Shown here: positions 60,188-64,000 of the stretch, in pieces
How positions within the stretch are numbered: position 1 is the first letter of the stretch
How the letters are laid out: the number at the start of each line of letters is the position of its first letter
Assembly: GCF_003254395.2 (NCBI RefSeq)
Contig: NC_037644.1
Span: forward strand, 1,791,001-1,855,000
Origin: Apis mellifera
Lineage: Eukaryota; Arthropoda; Insecta; Hymenoptera; Apidae
Reading direction: 5' to 3'
Length of the DNA: 64,000 nt
Notes under the pieces: generated by a model
Told to the model about the DNA's origin: nothing
The model's database searches: none
The model's input: only the letters and a program-made list of their open reading frames with translations
Program-made: the position numbers and the translations under genes

Positions 60188-62133
60188 AATGATTATCATG
60201 ATTCGGTTAAACGAAGAACGAATAAATGTATAATGTAAAGAAAAAGATTAATTTAGAATAGTATTATTAATTGAGAATCCACCTTAAATTCGTAATACAA
60301 TTGTATCTCGAATATATGGGATGATTATGATGATTCGGTTAAACGAGGAACAAATAAATGTAAAATGTAAAGAAAAAGATTAATTTAGAATAGTATTATT
60401 AATTGAGAATCCACCTTAAATTCGTAATACAATTGTATCTCGAATATATGGGATGATTATGATGATTCAGTTAAACGAACAAATAAATATAAAATATAAA
60501 GAAAAAGATTTAGAGTAGTATTATTAATTGAGAATCCACCTTAAATTCGTAATACAATTGTATCTCGAATATATGGGATGATTATAATGATTCGGTTAAA
60601 CGAGGAACAAATAAATATAAAATATAAAGAAAAAGATCGATTTAGAATAGTATTATTAATTGAGAATCCACCTTAAAGTCGTAATACAATTGTATCTCCA
60701 ATATATGGGATGATTATGATGATTCGGTTAAACGAGGAACGAATAAATGTAAAATGTAAAGAAAAAGATTAATTTAGAGTAGCATTATTAATTGAGAATC
60801 CACCTCAAACTCGTTATACAATTGTATCTCGAATATATGGGATGATTATGATGATTCAGTTAAACGAACAAATAAATATAAAATATAAAGAAAAAGATTT
60901 AGAGTAGTATTATTGATTGAGAATCCACCTTAAATTCGTAATACAATTGTATCTCGAATATATGGGATGATTATAATGATTCGGTTAAACGAGGAACAAA
61001 TAAATATAAAATATAAAGAAAAAGATCGATTTAGAATAGTACTATTAATTGAGAATCCACCTTAAAGTCGTAATACATTGTATCTCCAATATATGGGATG
61101 ATTATGATGATTCGGTTAAACGAGGAACGAATAAATGTAAAATGTAAAGAAAAAGATTAATTTAGAGTAGCATTATTAATTGAGAATCCACCTCAAACTC
61201 GTTATACAATTGTATCTCGAATATATGGGATGATTATGATGATTCAGTTAAACGAACAAATAAATATAAAATATAAAGAAAAAGATTTAGAGTAGTATTA
61301 TTGATTGAGAATCCACCTTAAATTCGTAATACAATTGTATCTCGAATATATGGGATGATTATAATGATTCGGTTAAACGAGGAACAAATAAATATAAAAT
61401 ATAAAGAAAAAGATCGATTTAGAATAGTACTATTAATTGAGAATCCACCTTAAAGTCGTAATACATTGTATCTCCAATATATGGGATGATTATGATGATT
61501 CGGTTAAACGAGGAACGAATAAATGTAAAATGTAAAGAAAAAGATTAATTTAGAGTAGCATTATTAATTGAGAATCCACCTCAAACTCGTTATACAATTG
61601 TATCTCGAATATATGGGATGATTATGATGATTCAGTTCAACGAACAAATAAATATAAAATATAAAGAAAAAGATCGATTTAGAATAGTATTATTAATTGA
61701 GAATCCACCTTAAAGTCGTAATACAATTGTATCTCGAATATATGGGATGATTATGATGATTCAGTTAAACGAACAAATAAATGTAAAATGTAAAGAAAAA
61801 GATCGATTTAGAGTAGCATTATTAATTGAGAATCCACCTTAAAGTCGTAATACAATTGTATCTCGAATATATGGGATGATTATGATGATTCAGTTAAACG
61901 AGGAACAAATAAATGTAAAATGTAAAGAAAAAGATCGATTTAGAATAATATTATTGAGAATCCACTTTAAATTCGTAATACAATTGTATCTCGAATATAT
62001 GGGATGATTATGATGATTCGGTTAAACGAGGAACAAATAAATGTAAAATATAAAGAAAAAGATTAATTTAGAGTAGCATTATTAATTGAGAATCCACCTT
62101 AAATTCGTAATATAATTGTATTTCCAATATATG
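60188..62133 (-). repeat. Cytochrome b-derived tandem array, unit about 131 bp, about 15 copies
   Basis: The landmark ATATATGGGATGATTATGAT (or a close variant) recurs every 125-133 bp, with GGG at 60,318, 60,450, 60,575, 60,707, 60,839, 60,964, 61,095, 61,227, 61,352, 61,485, 61,615, 61,744, 61,873, 62,001 and 62,133. Read on the minus strand each unit is mitochondrial cytochrome b: PYIxDTIVLRI, GGFSINNATLN, SFSLHF, then after a deletion of about a dozen residues a segment matching HLF...SSN, after which it returns to PYI. TTTAAGG replaces the expected TGAGG (Trp-Gly), one of several decay changes shared by most copies. A three-unit higher-order repeat of about 388 bp is visible from 60,450 to 61,615. 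Confidence 0.93.
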
Positions 62134-62357
62134 GGATTGCAGATAGAAGATTTGTAATAATTGTTGCTCCTCAATAAGATATTTGTCCTCAAGGTAAAAC
62201 ATAACCTATAAATGCTGCTTCTATTGATAATAAAAGAATTAAAATTCCAATACCTCATACTCTTGGTAATTTATAGGAACAATAAAATATATTTCGTCTA
62301 ATATGAATATATATTACTAGAAAATAAAATGAAGCACCATTTATATGAATTATTATC
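62134..62357 (-). pseudogene. Nuclear mitochondrial insertion: cytochrome b, internal part
   Basis: The minus strand, with the invertebrate mitochondrial code, reads IIHMNGASFFF, SYKLPSVWGMGILIL, EAAFMGYVLPWGQMSYWGA, TIITNLLSAIP, and continues directly into the first tandem unit (PYIGN...). The segment is nearly frame-intact, so it is younger or less decayed than the ND5 copy. The right end at about 62,357 abuts ordinary nuclear sequence (CGCTTTCGTGG). It has no start or stop of its own and is not functional in the nucleus. Confidence 0.93.
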
Positions 62358-63107
62358 GCTTTCGTGGATTTCTTATTCTTTTTTTTCTTTTTTAATTAAT
62401 CAATTTATTTAACGAAGAAAAGAATTTCGATGAAAATCGTTGGATCTTTGGCATATAAATATATAAAGAAGCGATGGGCGGTTTTAGAATCGTGGTAGAA
62501 TTTAAATTAATAAAAGGAAGGAATTTGTTAATCATAGCTTGGACATTTGTTTCTGTTTCGGTGATCGGCGATCGATCAGATTAGGCCTGTTTGATATTTC
62601 ATAAGCAACGTAGTTGCGTCTATATTAGTAGGCGAATATTGAAACACGGTTGTGCAAATTGAAAATAAATTGAAACGAGATCAAGTGAATTACGACGCTC
62701 GAAGGCGAACGTGTAAATCAACCGGTGCGCTCCCGGACGAAAAGGGAACAACCGAACCTTTTTCGCCCCTTTCTTTTAATTTCATTTTTCATCACTCGCT
62801 CCGTAACCTTGTCGACGCTTCCTTCGAGACGTTCCAATTTACCGGATCATCAATAAAACTGCATAAAGGTTCATTACGCGAGTACGTGTCGACGCGCAAC
62901 ACCGATTATTATTAATCATCCGTCCAACCGTATATACATTTTTAATTATAACTTATCCCGTACAATTAAAAACCATCTTCTCCCTTTAAACTTTCATTTA
63001 AAATTATTCATCTCGATTGATTCTTCTCACTGAAAGAGGGGAAAATTCTTTTTTCTTTCATTTCAAAATATCACACGGTTGATTTATATTGTACTTGTCA
63101 TCGTTAG
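62358..63107. other. Nuclear spacer between two cytochrome b insertions
   Basis: No supported gene. The higher CpG content and non-mitochondrial composition at about 62,540-62,900 show that this is ordinary nuclear DNA, so the two flanking mitochondrial fragments are separate pieces. Confidence 0.5.
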
Positions 63108-63641
63108 TTTTTACTTTGAGGACAAATATTGAGGAGCAACAATTATTACTAATCTTTTATCAGCAATTCCTTATATTGGTGATTACAATCGTCTTACGAA
63201 TCCGAGGAGGATTTTCAATTAATAATGCTATCTTAAATCGATTCTTTTCATTACATTTTATTTTACCATTTAGTAATTCTATTTATAGTAATTCTTCATT
63301 TATTTGTTCTACGTGTAATAGGATCATCAAATCCTTTAGGATAAAATTTTAATAATATAAAATCTCATTTCATCCATATTTTTCAATTAAAGACCTTTTA
63401 TATTATTTTATTCATTTTTATATTTATTAATTTTCAATTTCCTTATCATTCAGGAGATCCAGACAATTTTAAAATTGCAAATCCAATAAATACCCCAACT
63501 CATATTAAACCTGAATGATATTTTTTATTTGCATATTCAATTCCTAATAAATTAGGAGGTGTAATTGGATTAGTAATATCAATTTTAATTCTATATGTTA
63601 CAATTCTATATAATAATATTAAAACTAACAAATTTTCTTAA
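63108..63641 (+). pseudogene. Nuclear mitochondrial insertion: cytochrome b 3' half
   Basis: The plus strand reads WGATIITNLLSAIPYIGD, GGFSINNA, LNRFFSLHFILPF, GSSNPLG, YHSGDPDNFKIANP, NTPTHIKPEWYFLFAYSI, NKLGGVIGLV, and ends NIKTNKFS with the native stop at 63,639-63,641. Small deletions (for example three codons before NKLGG, and CTT in the GQMSYWG segment) and frameshifts near 63,180-63,300 and 63,340-63,420 disable it. It overlaps the minus-strand copy by about 60 bp of gene sequence yet differs from it at several sites, so it is not a simple inverted duplicate of the present copy. Confidence 0.93.
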
Positions 63642-64000
63642 ATTGTGTTATATTTTATCCAAGCTGTAAAGTAATATAAACAATTTCTATCTCTCTTTAT
63701 ATATATTTTGCGATTATTCGGAGGAAAAAGAAAGACACTTTGTAATCTTATCCGAGGAATTAAATATTCAGTTGCAAAAAAATTTTAAAACGCTCGCAAT
63801 TTAGTCGTCGTTTCGCACTCGAATTGACGATTTTCTCAATGGGCCAACGTCCTCGAAGGCCTCTTTCAACCGGCTTGTTGTTGTCTGAACAACTAACGCC
63901 ACTTCTACCGTTCAGACAGAGTCGCGGGCCCGCGCCATTAACTTCTCATTAGCATCGCATGCCGCGACCACGATGCCGACACTTTCCACGAAACCGCGCA
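63642..64000. other. Gene-free right edge
   Basis: An AT-rich part is followed by a CpG-rich island from about 63,790. No supported gene. Confidence 0.4.

Noticed and set aside
59832..60233. 133-codon plus-strand frame
   Set aside because: It runs into the cytochrome b satellite at its end and has an antisense open frame; no domain recognised.

Overview
The window looks like nuclear DNA of a bee, most likely Apis or a close relative. The clues are a very AT-rich background broken by CpG-rich islands, an insect-type Nipped-B protein, compact introns with canonical GT..AG ends in one gene, no recognisable transposase or reverse transcriptase, many private minisatellites, and several nuclear insertions of a very AT-rich insect mitochondrial genome. 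The species is inferred, not proven.

Layout. Bases 1-16,887 hold no exon I can support: tandem arrays, microsatellites and CpG-rich islands. They are probably the inside of a very long intron, because a minus-strand gene enters from the right. Its first three coding exons are at 23,087-23,051, 22,355-22,301 and 17,163-16,888 and splice in frame; the rest must lie beyond the left edge. At about 23.1-23.9 kb a shared intergenic region separates this gene from Nipped-B on the plus strand. The Nipped-B (cohesin loader) coding sequence fills 25,881-32,432 as one uninterrupted exon of 2,183 codons. A long AT-rich, microsatellite-rich 3' region follows. Facing it is a five-exon minus-strand gene (41,665-39,387) for a 497-residue coiled-coil protein that resembles CCDC112. 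Beyond it is a 665-bp foldback element (42,244-42,908) carrying mirrored AGATGGCGCT motifs. From about 44.6 kb to the end there is no convincing gene.

The right-hand 8 kb is the unusual part. A composite mitochondrial insertion (possible ND5 tail, tRNA-His, then ND5 5' part) splits a unit of a ~120-bp minisatellite at 56.7-57.3 kb. At 60,188-62,357 a minus-strand cytochrome b insertion runs without a break into about 15 tandem copies of a ~131-bp unit. Read on the minus strand, that unit is itself cytochrome b with an internal deletion, and the copies are arranged in a three-unit higher-order repeat of about 388 bp. A second, independent cytochrome b insertion lies at 63,108-63,641 in the opposite orientation. 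A segment of a mitochondrial gene has thus become a nuclear satellite, and its mitochondrial parent sequence is still attached.

Functionally, Nipped-B loads cohesin with MAU2. The coiled-coil gene would act at centrosomes or cilia if the CCDC112 assignment holds. The minus-strand Gly/Pro-rich gene is unidentified. Nothing here indicates that the three genes share a pathway.
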